Below are positions 26,304-34,518 of a stretch of 64,000 nucleotides of DNA, piece after piece (the stretch's first letter is position 1; the number at the start of each line of letters is the position of its first letter). The stretch spans positions 62,001-126,000 of the forward strand of contig NZ_JXTE01000006.1 of the NCBI RefSeq assembly GCF_000972385.1, in the 5' to 3' direction. The stretch comes from Streptomyces sp. WM6386. Its GTDB lineage: Bacteria; Actinomycetota; Actinomycetes; Streptomycetales; Streptomycetaceae. Under the pieces are notes generated by a model. The model was not told where the DNA came from. It did not search any database and saw only the letters and a program-made list of their open reading frames with translations. The translations under genes and the position numbers were made by a program.

Positions 26304-27506
26304 TCATCGAATGCGCCGGGCGATCCGGGTCGCCCTGCCCATCAGCCATTCGAGCGGCCCCCGCCGGAAGAAGCGGGACCAGACGGTGGCGAGGACGGTG
26401 ACGGACGCGATGAAGCCGAGCAGGACGTACAGGGGCTGGACGGTCGCTTCCTCGGTGTCCAGCAGCCAGATGGCGACGATGTGGTAGACGTACGCCGTCA
26501 ACGACATCGAGCCGACCGCGATGACGGGCCTGGCCAGGCGGCGCAGCCGGGGGAAGGCGTCCATGGCGGCCAGGCACGCGGTGATCACCAGGACCGCCAC
26601 ACCGGTGGCGGCCACGATGGACAGGGTCGCCTCGCTGTGCGGGGCGGAGGCCAGCATCCCGGCGGGGGTGTCGCCGAAGATGCCGATGCTGTCGGGCGAT
26701 ACGGACGACATGCCCGGCCCCTCTTCGGCTTTCCGGACGGCTTCGGCGGCACCGGGTACGAGACGCAGCGCCAGCCAGGAGCCGCCGTAGCCGGTGACGG
26801 CGAGGGCGACGCCGGTGAGGGCCAGGCGTATCCGGACAGCCGTGGCGGCCAGGTCGCAGCGGGCGACCGCCATACCGGCGATGACGAACGGGACCCAGGT
26901 CAGGGCCGGATAGCCGCCGGTGAAGAACAGCGAGACGGGGCCGTCGGCCTGGCCGTAGGAGAGGAATACGCGGCCGCCGAACACCGGCTTCAGCGCGTAG
27001 AGCAGCTGCGGACCCACCAGGGCCCAGCCCACCGCGATCAGCGCCAGCGGCTTGGTGCCCAGCCGGTACAGCGGCAGCACGAGCAGGAAGAACAGTCCGT
27101 AGAAGGCGAGGATCGGCACGACCGGGGTGCCGGTCAAGGTCAGGGCGGTGCCCAGGGCCATCAGGATCACGGCCCGGATGATCACCTTGGCGACGGCCTG
27201 GCGGCCGGCGGGCCCGGTCTTCGGTGTGCGGCGCCCGGTGATGAGGGCGACCGCGAAGCCGGCCAGGACGGCGAACAGGGCCGAGGAGCGGCCTTGCGCC
27301 AGCTCCATCAGGAAGCCGATCACACCGCCTTGGCCCGGGGCGGGCCCCACATGGACCGCGTACATACCGAAGACGGCCAGGCCGCGGGCCAGGTCCAGCC
27401 CGATCAGTCGCCCCACGCCGGGCGCGCCGGTCGAGGGCTCACCACGCTCGCGTACAGGGGACGCCGCGTCGGTCGTGGGCAGCGGGGAGTCCGTGGGAGG
27501 TGTCAT
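26304..27506 (-). CDS. Polytopic membrane protein, DUF418/DUF1624-like acyltransferase family
   Basis: This 400-residue protein has about 10 membrane helices. Near the N-terminus is GVGRLIGLDLARGLAVFGMY, the signature of the heparan-alpha-glucosaminide N-acetyltransferase-like and DUF418 group, which are proposed to move acyl groups across the membrane. The C-terminus has IAVGSMSLTAYVYHIVAIWL and the terminal WSRFFRRGPLEWLMG, a DUF418-like ending. The ATG at 27506 is preceded by GGCGG-type bases. It is divergent from a two-component system and is a clear paralogue of the gene at 30011-31255 on the other side of that system. It converges on the metalloprotease pseudogene. Confidence 0.8.
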   Translation of the reverse strand: MTPPTDSPLPTTDAASPVRERGEPSTGAPGVGRLIGLDLARGLAVFGMYAVHVGPAPGQGGVIGFLMELAQGRSSALFAVLAGFAVALITGRRTPKTGPAGRQAVAKVIIRAVILMALGTALTLTGTPVVPILAFYGLFFLLVLPLYRLGTKPLALIAVGWALVGPQLLYALKPVFGGRVFLSYGQADGPVSLFFTGGYPALTWVPFVIAGMAVARCDLAATAVRIRLALTGVALAVTGYGGSWLALRLVPGAAEAVRKAEEGPGMSSVSPDSIGIFGDTPAGMLASAPHSEATLSIVAATGVAVLVITACLAAMDAFPRLRRLARPVIAVGSMSLTAYVYHIVAIWLLDTEEATVQPLYVLLGFIASVTVLATVWSRFFRRGPLEWLMGRATRIARRIR

Positions 27507-27696
27507 GCCGCTCAGGCTGGACGCCGGGCCGATCATGGAGTATCCGGCAGAAGGCTGCGGTGCCCCTGCCGACCGGCCGGTGACACCCCGCCGTGTGGCT
27601 GGACCAGCCGCTCGTCGGGCCGCGGGGCCTCTGTGGGGCTTTAGGGTCGAGTCGGCATGGGTCGGACGGCATGGATGAAGGTGAGGCGGAGCGCGC

Positions 27697-28368
27697 GTGA
27701 TCCGGGTAGTGGTGGTGGACGACGAGGCACTGGTCCGCTCGGGCTTCGAACTCATTCTGGGCGCCTCGCAGGACATCGAGGTCGTCGCGACCGCGAGCGG
27801 GGGCGACGCCGTGGCCACCGTCCGCCGGGAGCGGCCCGACGTGGTCCTGCTGGACATCCGGATGCCGGACGTCGACGGGCTCACCGTGCTGCGCGAGCTG
27901 CGGACGATGCCGGACGCTCCGGTGGTGGCGATGCTGACGACGTTCGACGCCGACGAGTACATCCTGACCGCGCTGCACTGCGGCGCGGCCGGTTTCCTGC
28001 TCAAGGACACCGAACCGGAGCAGCTCGCCCACCTGGTGCGCACCCTGGACGCGGGTGGTGTGGTGCTGTCCCCCAAGGCGTCACGCACCCTGCTGCACAG
28101 CCACCCCGGCACCGAGGCCGTCGTCGACGAGGAGGCGGCCCGTGTTCGGCTGCTCTCCGCCCGCGAGCGCGACGTTCTCGTCCTGGTGGCGGAGGGGCTG
28201 TCGAACGCCGACATCGGGGCGCGCATCCACCTGGGTACCGGCACGGTCAAGGACCACGTCAGTGCGATCCTCACGAAGCTGCGGGTGACCAGCCGGGTGC
28301 AAGCCGCGCTACTGGCGCAGCGGGCCGGACTGTTGGACGAGCGCCCACGGCCCGGGACCGGACGATGA
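27697..28368 (+). CDS. NarL/LuxR-type response regulator
   Basis: This 223-residue regulator has a receiver domain (RVVVVDDEALVRSGFELIL, phosphoacceptor D53 in VLLDIRMPDVDG, Thr/Lys switch residues in MLTTFDAD and FLLKDTEPEQL) and a C-terminal LuxR helix-turn-helix (LSARERDVLVLVAEGLSNAD, then IGARIHLGTGTVKDHVSAIL). The GTG at 27697 opens the canonical receiver sequence. Its stop overlaps the start of the sensor kinase by ATGA, so the pair is translationally coupled. The flanking paralogous acyltransferase-like genes, one divergent across a 190-base gap, are the natural candidates for its regulon. Confidence 0.95.
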   Translation: MIRVVVVDDEALVRSGFELILGASQDIEVVATASGGDAVATVRRERPDVVLLDIRMPDVDGLTVLRELRTMPDAPVVAMLTTFDADEYILTALHCGAAGFLLKDTEPEQLAHLVRTLDAGGVVLSPKASRTLLHSHPGTEAVVDEEAARVRLLSARERDVLVLVAEGLSNADIGARIHLGTGTVKDHVSAILTKLRVTSRVQAALLAQRAGLLDERPRPGTGR

Positions 28369-29474
28369 ACCGCGCACGCGTCCCCTGGCAGCGGCTACCC
28401 GCTCCGGTCGTCGACCTCGTCCTGGTGACGGTGGCGGCCGTGGACGTATGGCTGAACATGTGGGAGCACACGCGCCTCGGTGTTGCGCCGGCCGCGCTCG
28501 GCTGCGCCGCGTTGGCCTTCCGGCGCAGGTTCCCGCTCGCGGTCCTCCTGCTCACCCTGCCCATCGCGCTGATGCAGGACATCGCCGTCGCGGTGCTCGT
28601 GGCGCTGTTCACCGTGGCCGAACGCTCCCGCAACCGCCGTCTCCTGGTGGCGTGCATCGCCCTGACCGCCATCGCAGGCAGCACTCCGTGGCCCCTGGCC
28701 GACGTCGACCGGACCATGACGCTGGTCAACTTCGTCTACAGCTTCGCGACCGCCGCGGCCCCCGTCCTCTTCGGCCAGCTTCTCCAGGCGCAACGGGACC
28801 TGGCGCGGCGGCTGGCCGAGATCGAGGAGGCCAGGGAGCACGAGCGGGCCCTGCACGCCCAGGCCGTGCTCGCCCGCGAACGCGCCCAGCTGGCCCGCGA
28901 GATGCACGACGTGGTCTCCCACCAGGTCAGCCTGATCGCCGTACGGGCCGGAGCCCTGCAGGTCGCCACCAAGGACGCGGACGCCAAGGAGGCCGCCCGC
29001 ACGATCCGTTCGCTGAGCGTCACCACACTCGACGAACTGCGCACCATGGTCACGCTGCTGCGCGCCTCCGGCGGCCACGCCACGGAGCTGACGCCTCAGC
29101 CCACCCTGGCCGACCTGCGCAAACTGGTGGAGTCGAGCGGCACTCACACGGAGTTGTCGGGTGAGCTTCCGCCCGCCGTGGGCACACCGGCCCAACGGGC
29201 CCTCTACCGCACGGTCCAGGAGGCGTTGACCAACGTCCGCAAGCACGCCCCCGGCGCCACGGCCCGCGTCGAGCTGTGGCAGGACGGCGAACATGTCGGA
29301 GTCACCGTCGCCAACACCGCGCCCACACGTCCCTCTCTGTCCCTGCCCGGTTCACAGCAGGGCCTGGTCGGTCTGCGGGAACGGGCCGACGTCCTGCACG
29401 GCACCCTGGAGGCGGGGCCGACGGTGGAGGGCGGCTACCGGGTGCGGCTGCGGATCCCGCTGACTGCGGACTGA
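28365..29474 (+). CDS. Sensor histidine kinase, HisKA_3 (NarX/DesK class)
   Basis: The 369-residue kinase has an N-terminal membrane region of about four or five helices ([20 protein letters not shown] to [12 protein letters not shown], residues 14-140), a coiled-coil linker ([20 protein letters not shown]), a HisKA_3 dimerisation domain with phosphoacceptor H181 in [12 protein letters not shown], and a HATPase_c domain ([34 protein letters not shown]). There is no large extracellular loop, so it probably senses the membrane itself or a small hydrophobic signal, as DesK/LiaS-like kinases do. It partners the response regulator it overlaps. Confidence 0.94.
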   Translation: MNRARVPWQRLPAPVVDLVLVTVAAVDVWLNMWEHTRLGVAPAALGCAALAFRRRFPLAVLLLTLPIALMQDIAVAVLVALFTVAERSRNRRLLVACIALTAIAGSTPWPLADVDRTMTLVNFVYSFATAAAPVLFGQLLQAQRDLARRLAEIEEAREHERALHAQAVLARERAQLAREMHDVVSHQVSLIAVRAGALQVATKDADAKEAARTIRSLSVTTLDELRTMVTLLRASGGHATELTPQPTLADLRKLVESSGTHTELSGELPPAVGTPAQRALYRTVQEALTNVRKHAPGATARVELWQDGEHVGVTVANTAPTRPSLSLPGSQQGLVGLRERADVLHGTLEAGPTVEGGYRVRLRIPLTAD

Positions 29475-29540
29475 CCGACCGGGGCCTCGGACCGTCCCGT
29501 CGCGGCTTGCACCGGCTCGCGAGACCTGGGATGCGATGGG

Positions 29541-29870
29541 TCATCGCGTGGGGGCCAGAAACTGGGTGGCCGCCAGTGCGAGTACAGCCGGTCCTGAGCC
29601 ACCAGTTCCTCGCGAGTGCCCACGGCCCGTACTCGTCCGGCGTCCATGACGATGATCCGGTCGGCGCGTGTCACCGTCGACAGGCGGTGGGCCACCACCA
29701 GCACGGTGGTCTCCCGGGCCACGTCCGCGATGAGGTCCCGCAGCGCCCGTTCGTTGACGGCGTCGAGCTGCGAGGTCGCCTCCTCCAACAGCAGCAGCCT
29801 GGGCTTTCGCAGCAGTGCGCGGGCGATGGCGATGCGCTGCAACCGTCGGGTCCGCCCCCGCCGAGTGGCT
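29541..29870 (-). pseudogene. C-terminal remnant of an ABC exporter ATPase
   Basis: The 536-base gap 29475-30010 contains an ABC ATPase tail on the minus strand. [20 protein letters not shown] (Walker B region), [10 protein letters not shown] and [20 protein letters not shown] are intact. The signature just before is broken: an LGGGG-like stretch lies in another frame. At the end, DRLYS runs into a second frame reading [13 protein letters not shown] and then a stop, restoring the usual exporter C-terminus. The Walker A half and membrane domain are absent, and the upstream side is replaced by the acyltransferase-like gene at 30011. With two frame changes and most of the gene missing it cannot function. 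Confidence 0.7.
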
Positions 29871-29915
29871 GGAGAAGACCTCCGTCCGGCCGCGCCGGGC
29901 CGGTCGGGCCTGACT

Positions 29916-29951
29916 CCGCCGGTCGGCAGGGTGGTACCCGCCGACCGGCGG
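29916..29951. repeat. Long perfect inverted repeat upstream of the second acyltransferase-like gene
   Basis: CCGCCGGTCGGC (29916-29927) pairs exactly with GCCGACCGGCGG (29940-29951). Inside the loop GGGT and ACCC can pair as well, giving a near-continuous stem of 16 base pairs with one bulged A. No T-tract follows on either strand. It lies between the ABC remnant and the gene starting at 30011, and could be an operator, an old terminator or an mRNA hairpin. Confidence 0.55.
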
Positions 29952-30010
29952 GGCCGTCACCGAAGCCTGCCGGATGGTCCGTCTCCGGATGTCCACGCGA
30001 GATTCTCCGT

Positions 30011-31255
30011 ATGACACATTCGCAACCGCTGCAGGGGACGTCAGCCCCGCGGGAGAACTCGCCTCCGCAGCCCCGGACATCCCCCGAGTCCGCCGTGCCG
30101 GCCTCGCCCGGTCCTTCGACGGGACGCCTCGTCGGGGTGGACCTGGCCCGCGCGCTGGCGGTGTTCGGCATGTACGTCGTGCACATCGGCCCCCCGCTGT
30201 CGGCCACGGACGGCGTCGCCAGCCGGCTCCGGTACATGGCGGACGGTCACTCGTCGGTCCTGTTCGCCACCCTCGCCGGGTTCTCACTGATGCTGATCGC
30301 CGGCCGCCGGGAGCCGAAGACCGGCCTGGCCGGCCGGCAGGCGAGGGCCAGGATCGCGATCCGCGCCGTGGTCCTGCTGGCGCTGGGCACCGTGATGGCG
30401 ATGGAATACGGTGAAGTGGTCATCCTCGCCTTCTACGGCGTCTACTTCCTGCTCGCCCTGCCCCTGGTGCGACTGCGTGCCAGGACGCTCGCGATCATCG
30501 CTGCCGCCCTCGCTCTCGTCACACCACAGCTGTCGTTCGCACTGAACTCGCTGCTGACCGAGCCGGTCCGGCAGAGCGTCGACGCCTACGACCCGCTCCA
30601 CCGGCTCAGTGACGTGGGAGTGCTCGATCTGCTGTTCACCGGCTTCTACCCGACGATCACGTGGATTCCGTTCGTGATCGCCGGTATGGCTCTGGCCCGC
30701 CTCGACCTGTCCGCGACCGCCGTCCTGTGGCGCCTGGCCGCGCTCGGCGCCGCCCTCACCGTGGCCGCGTACGGCATGTCCTTGCTGCTGGCCGGTAAGG
30801 ACGCGTTGCGGAGCACGGCGGAAGACGGGCCGTCGTCCGGCGGCTCCGGGTCGATGCCCCTCGACAGCGGGTCGCTCCAGTCCCACGCGTCGTCGCTCTT
30901 GACCGCCGGGCCGCACAGTGGCACCACGTTCGACATCGTCGGCAGCGTGGGAGTCGCGATCCTCATGATCGTGGGTGCGACGGTGGCGATGGACCGCCTC
31001 CCTCGGCTGCGCCGCCTGGCCGACCCGGTCGTCGCCGTGGGCACCATGTCCCTGACCGCCTACGTCGGTCACTTCGTCATACAGGGCTGGCTGCCCTGGT
31101 TCGGCGCGACCCACGACGAGGAGTCCTGGGTGACGCTGATCATGTTCGTCCTCGGGGCGATCGTGTTCGCCGCGATCTGGTCCCACTTCTTCCGCCGCGG
31201 CCCCCTGGAGTACCTGCTCAACGCCGCCACCAAGCCGGCGAAGCACATCCGCTGA
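30011..31255 (+). CDS. Polytopic membrane protein, DUF418-like acyltransferase family (paralogue)
   Basis: This 414-residue protein matches the one at 26304-27506 along its length: STGRLVGVDLARALAVFGMY near residue 40, LIAGRREPKTGLAGRQARAR, VVILAFYGVYFLLALPLVRL, the segment YPTITWIPFVIAGMALAR, and the C-terminal VGTMSLTAYVGHF and WSHFFRRGPLEYLLN. About 10 helices are predicted. A soluble Pro/Ser-rich N-terminus of some 35 residues precedes helix 1. The ATG at 30011 begins the only start at a sensible distance from the conserved region; no strong ribosome-binding site is evident. Facing away from the two-component genes, it mirrors its paralogue. Confidence 0.8.
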   Translation: MTHSQPLQGTSAPRENSPPQPRTSPESAVPASPGPSTGRLVGVDLARALAVFGMYVVHIGPPLSATDGVASRLRYMADGHSSVLFATLAGFSLMLIAGRREPKTGLAGRQARARIAIRAVVLLALGTVMAMEYGEVVILAFYGVYFLLALPLVRLRARTLAIIAAALALVTPQLSFALNSLLTEPVRQSVDAYDPLHRLSDVGVLDLLFTGFYPTITWIPFVIAGMALARLDLSATAVLWRLAALGAALTVAAYGMSLLLAGKDALRSTAEDGPSSGGSGSMPLDSGSLQSHASSLLTAGPHSGTTFDIVGSVGVAILMIVGATVAMDRLPRLRRLADPVVAVGTMSLTAYVGHFVIQGWLPWFGATHDEESWVTLIMFVLGAIVFAAIWSHFFRRGPLEYLLNAATKPAKHIR

Positions 31256-31325
31256 GCCGGGCCGGGGTGGCTCACCTCCACGTCCACCCCACAGCGGATT
31301 CCCAAGGCATCCGTGGCAGCCGACG

Positions 31326-32219
31326 TCAGTCGGCCGTCGGGCCGGGCAAGGTGTCGATGAGGCCGAGGAGTCCTCGCAGTGCCGGCGCGGCGCTCGCCGG
31401 CCGGTGGGCCAGGGCGAGGTCCACGGTGGGCATGGGCGCGGTCACATGCTTGAGCCGCACCCCGGGTATGCGCAGCGCGCGAGCACGCCCCTCGGGCACC
31501 GGGGCGATGCCGGTGCCCGCGGCGACGCTGAGGAGGAGTTGCTCGTCGTCGGGTTCCTCCCGCACGATGCGCGGCCCGCCGTCGGGCCACAGCTGCCGGG
31601 TGATCAGGTCGTGCATTCCGGGGGCGTTCTCGCGCGGCCAGAGAATCACGGGTTCGGCGGCGATGCGTCCGCGGGTGACCCTGCGTTCACGGGCGAGGGG
31701 ATGATCGGCGGGGACGGCCACGAGGAGTTCCTCGCGGGCGATGTGCCGGCACTCCAGGCCCTCGCCGTCCAGCGGGGGCCGTACGAAGGCGGCGTCCAGC
31801 CTGCCGGCCAGCAGCTCGGTGACGTTGTGCGCGGTCCACCCGGTTCGTACGACGAGATCCACGTCCGGATGGAGGGTACGGAACGCGGCGAGGAGGGCGT
31901 CGACAGGGCCGCCGCGGGCGGATCTGGTCAGGGCCAGGCGCAGCTGCCCCTGCCGTCCGCCGACGGCAGCACGGATCCGTTCCTGCGACGCGGCCGCATG
32001 GGCCAGCAGTTCGCCGGCCTCGCGGGCCACGACCTCGCCGACGACGGTCAACCGGCAGCTCCGGCTGCCGCGTTCGAGCAGTTGGGCGCCGATCTCCCTT
32101 TCCAGCGCCCTGATCTGCTGGCTCAGAGCGGGCTGGGCGATGTGCAGCCGGTGCGCGGCCCGCGTGAAGTTCAACTCCTCGGCCAGCACGAGGAAGTACC
32201 GCAGCCGCCGCAAGTCCAT
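31326..32219 (-). CDS. LysR-family transcriptional regulator
   Basis: This 297-residue regulator has the standard N-terminal winged helix (MDLRRLRYFLVLAEELNFTR, AAHRLHIAQPALSQQIRALE) and a periplasmic-binding-like effector domain with the segment RLDAAFVRPPLDGEGLECRH. The ATG at 32219 is preceded 9 bases upstream by a perfect palindrome of LysR type (32229-32243), so autoregulation and control of the divergent oxidoreductase at 32329 are likely. LysR proteins usually activate the divergent gene when an inducer related to its substrate binds, which here would point to an amino acid or its derivative. Confidence 0.93.
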   Translation of the reverse strand: MDLRRLRYFLVLAEELNFTRAAHRLHIAQPALSQQIRALEREIGAQLLERGSRSCRLTVVGEVVAREAGELLAHAAASQERIRAAVGGRQGQLRLALTRSARGGPVDALLAAFRTLHPDVDLVVRTGWTAHNVTELLAGRLDAAFVRPPLDGEGLECRHIAREELLVAVPADHPLARERRVTRGRIAAEPVILWPRENAPGMHDLITRQLWPDGGPRIVREEPDDEQLLLSVAAGTGIAPVPEGRARALRIPGVRLKHVTAPMPTVDLALAHRPASAAPALRGLLGLIDTLPGPTAD

Positions 32220-32228
32220 CCGCCAACT

Positions 32229-32243
32229 ATAAGCGCGGCTTAT
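32229..32243. promoter_or_regulatory. LysR-type operator palindrome
   Basis: ATAAGC-GCG-GCTTAT is a perfect 6-base inverted repeat with a 3-base centre and contains the T-N11-A core (T at 32230, A at 32242) expected of LysR binding sites. It lies between the LysR start (32219) and the divergent D-amino-acid-oxidase-like gene (32329). Confidence 0.65.
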
Positions 32244-32328
32244 GACATTGAACACGACTGGTCTTGGACAGGTCGTCAACTCCCCACCGACAGTGAGAGT
32301 CACACGGCTTCGCGATCAAGGGGGAGAC

Positions 32329-33309
32329 ATGGGCGACAGGTTCGACGCGGTCGTCGTCGGCGCCGGGGCCATCGGGCTCACCACCGCACTGCGCCTGCAG
32401 CAGGCCGGTGCCCGCGTCGCCGTGGTCACGGCCGAGCCGTCGGCCGCGACCACGTCCTTTGTGGCCGCGGCCGTCTGGTACCCGACCCGCACCCGGTTCG
32501 AACCTCGTGTCATGGACTGGGCCACCCGCACCCACGACGAGTTCGCCCGCCAGGCGGCGAACGGGGTCCCCGGCGTGGTCATGCGCCCCACCCGGATGCT
32601 GCTGCGCGGCGAAGCCCCCGGCGTCCCCTGGTGGGCCTCGGCCCTTCCCGACCTGCGCGCCCTGCGCAGCGGCGAGGTACGGGCCCCGTTCAGCGGCGGC
32701 TGGGCGTTCACCGTTCCGACCGTGGAGATGTCCCGCTACCTGCCCTGGCTCCAGCAGACCTTCTGCGCGGCGGGCGGCACGCTGATCCATCGCCGCATCG
32801 ACGCCCTGGAACAGGCGGGCGTATGGGCTCCCGCAGTGGTGAACGCCTCCGGCCTGGGCGCCCGCGCCCTGTGCGGGGACACCGAAGTGCGGCCGGTACG
32901 AGGACAGTTGGTCCTCGTCGCCAACCCCGGGCTGCACACGTCCGTCCGCGACGAGGACAACGTCGACGGCTGCACCTACATCCACCCCCGCAGCACCGAC
33001 ATCGTCCTCGGCGGCACCTTCGAGGTCGGCGAGTGGGACACCACCCCGTCACCGGCCACCGCCTCCGCCATCCTGCGCCGCTGCACCGAACTGCTACCGG
33101 AACTGGCAGGCGCCCCGGTCCTCGGCCACCAGGTGGGCCTGCGGCCCCATCGAGACGGGGGCGTCCGCCTGGAGACCGACCCCCGCCCGCACGGCCGGGT
33201 GCGGCGGCTGGTGCACAACTACGGCCACGGAGGCGCCGGAGTCACCTTGGCCTGGGGCTGCGCGGACGCCGCAACAGCCCTTGTCACAGGGGCCGTCAGG
33301 CCGGCATGA
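32329..33309 (+). CDS. FAD-dependent oxidoreductase, D-amino acid oxidase family
   Basis: This 326-residue flavoprotein has the FAD-binding DAVVVGAGAIGLTTALRLQQ at the N-terminus and the C-terminal DAO signature HNYGHGGAGVTLAWGCA. Length and motifs match D-amino acid oxidases, which oxidise D-amino acids to keto acids, ammonia and peroxide. The conserved Tyr/Arg substrate residues appear to lie in CTYIHPRSTDIVLGGTFE and GHQVGLRPHRDGG, where the Arg of GLRP binds the substrate carboxylate in the family. AGGGGGAG precedes the ATG. The divergent LysR gene probably controls it. The substrate remains open, as D-amino acids and other imino or amino acids are possible. Confidence 0.88.
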   Translation: MGDRFDAVVVGAGAIGLTTALRLQQAGARVAVVTAEPSAATTSFVAAAVWYPTRTRFEPRVMDWATRTHDEFARQAANGVPGVVMRPTRMLLRGEAPGVPWWASALPDLRALRSGEVRAPFSGGWAFTVPTVEMSRYLPWLQQTFCAAGGTLIHRRIDALEQAGVWAPAVVNASGLGARALCGDTEVRPVRGQLVLVANPGLHTSVRDEDNVDGCTYIHPRSTDIVLGGTFEVGEWDTTPSPATASAILRRCTELLPELAGAPVLGHQVGLRPHRDGGVRLETDPRPHGRVRRLVHNYGHGGAGVTLAWGCADAATALVTGAVRPA

Positions 33310-33364
33310 GCCCCTGTCTCCCTCCGTTTCCTCTTCTTCCTCCTCAAGGACCGGGTGTGCGCCG

Positions 33365-34468
33365 ATGGACTCCGTCGAACCCGAAGAGATCGACACTCCC
33401 AGCGCGGCGGCCGGTGGGACGCGACCGCAACCGCAATCCGGCGGGCCGTCGGTGAAACCCCCCGCCAGGCTGCGGCGCCGCACCCTGCTGCTCGCCGCGC
33501 TCGGCGTGTCCGCCGTCGCCGTCCCGCTCGCGGTGATCGAGTCGAGAGCCCAGGACGCCGCGCCCCGCAAGGTCGTGTTCACCCTCCCCGACGGCTACGC
33601 CACCTGCGTGGCCTTCAGCCCGAGCGGAAAGACGCTGGCCGCCGGACTGTCCGCGCTTCAGGGCACAGCCAGCACGCTGCGCTTGTGGGACGTGGCCGAG
33701 GGCACCGTGAGCACTCCCTGGCCCGACCAGCTCGAAGACGTGACAAAGATGGCCTTCAGCCCGGACGGCAGAACCCTGGCCACGACCGGCGCCCTGGACG
33801 TGTCCCTGTGGAACCTGGCGGATCGCACCGGCATCGCCCTGCCCCATCCCCAGCTCCCCCTGGACCTGGCGTTCGCCCCGGACGGCAGGACCCTGGCCAC
33901 CGGCGGCCGCTACGGTGCCGCCTGGCTGTGGGACCTGCCGACCCGCACCGTCACCACCACGCTGACGACGCGGGGCACGGCCGTGGTCAACGCGGTGGCG
34001 TTCAGCCCGGACGGCAGGACCCTGGCCACCGGCAGCGCGGACCTCACCGCAAGCCCGGTCCGGCTGTGGGACCTGCGCACCGACACCGTCCGCGCCACTC
34101 TCGACGCCCCGCTCTGGCACGGCTTCAAGCCCGTGGCGTTCAGCCCGGACGGCACGACCCTGGCCACCGGCAGCGCCGACAGCGTCGTACGCGTGTGGAA
34201 CTCGGCGACAGGCACCGTCGACGCCACGCTCACCGGGCACACCGCCGCTGTGACGACGGTCGCGTTCAGCCCGGACGGAAACACCCTGGCCGCCGGCAGC
34301 GAGGACAGAACCGTGCGGCTGTGGGACACGCGCACACTCGACATCGTCCCCGTCGGCACCCTCACCGGCCACACCGACAAGGTGACATCAGTGGCGTTCA
34401 GCCCGGACGGCCGGACCCTGGCCTCTGCCGGCCTCGACCGCACGGTGCGGCTGTGGCCGATCCGGTGA
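33365..34468 (+). CDS. Membrane-anchored seven-bladed WD40 repeat protein
   Basis: This 367-residue protein starts with a Pro/Ser-rich cytoplasmic stretch, then one membrane helix (residues 40-58, LLLAALGVSAVAVPLAVI). Seven WD-like repeats follow, each with a version of VAFSPDGRTLATGS and closing in VRLWD, so they should form one complete beta-propeller, probably outside the membrane. Such propellers serve as protein-binding platforms; there is no kinase or peptidase domain attached, although many actinobacterial WD40 domains are fused to Ser/Thr kinases. The membrane protein at 34519 follows 50 bases later on the same strand and may be a partner. The start codon is chosen by position; its ribosome-binding site is weak. 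Confidence 0.82.
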   Translation: MDSVEPEEIDTPSAAAGGTRPQPQSGGPSVKPPARLRRRTLLLAALGVSAVAVPLAVIESRAQDAAPRKVVFTLPDGYATCVAFSPSGKTLAAGLSALQGTASTLRLWDVAEGTVSTPWPDQLEDVTKMAFSPDGRTLATTGALDVSLWNLADRTGIALPHPQLPLDLAFAPDGRTLATGGRYGAAWLWDLPTRTVTTTLTTRGTAVVNAVAFSPDGRTLATGSADLTASPVRLWDLRTDTVRATLDAPLWHGFKPVAFSPDGTTLATGSADSVVRVWNSATGTVDATLTGHTAAVTTVAFSPDGNTLAAGSEDRTVRLWDTRTLDIVPVGTLTGHTDKVTSVAFSPDGRTLASAGLDRTVRLWPIR

Positions 34469-34490
34469 ACCCGACTCCGTTGAAAATCAA

Positions 34491-34500
34491 GTCAATTGAC
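34491..34500. promoter_or_regulatory. AT-rich palindrome between the WD40 and DUF3592-like genes
   Basis: GTCAATTGAC is a perfect 10-base palindrome within an unusually AT-rich stretch just after the WD40 stop and 18 bases before the next start. It could be an operator or part of a promoter for the downstream gene, with no regulator to assign. Confidence 0.25.
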
Positions 34501-34518
34501 CATGGAGAGGACCCGGTC

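Noticed and set aside
33600..34460. Tandem DNA repeats of about 125 bases
   Set aside because: They correspond exactly to the seven WD40 blades and are explained by the protein repeat.
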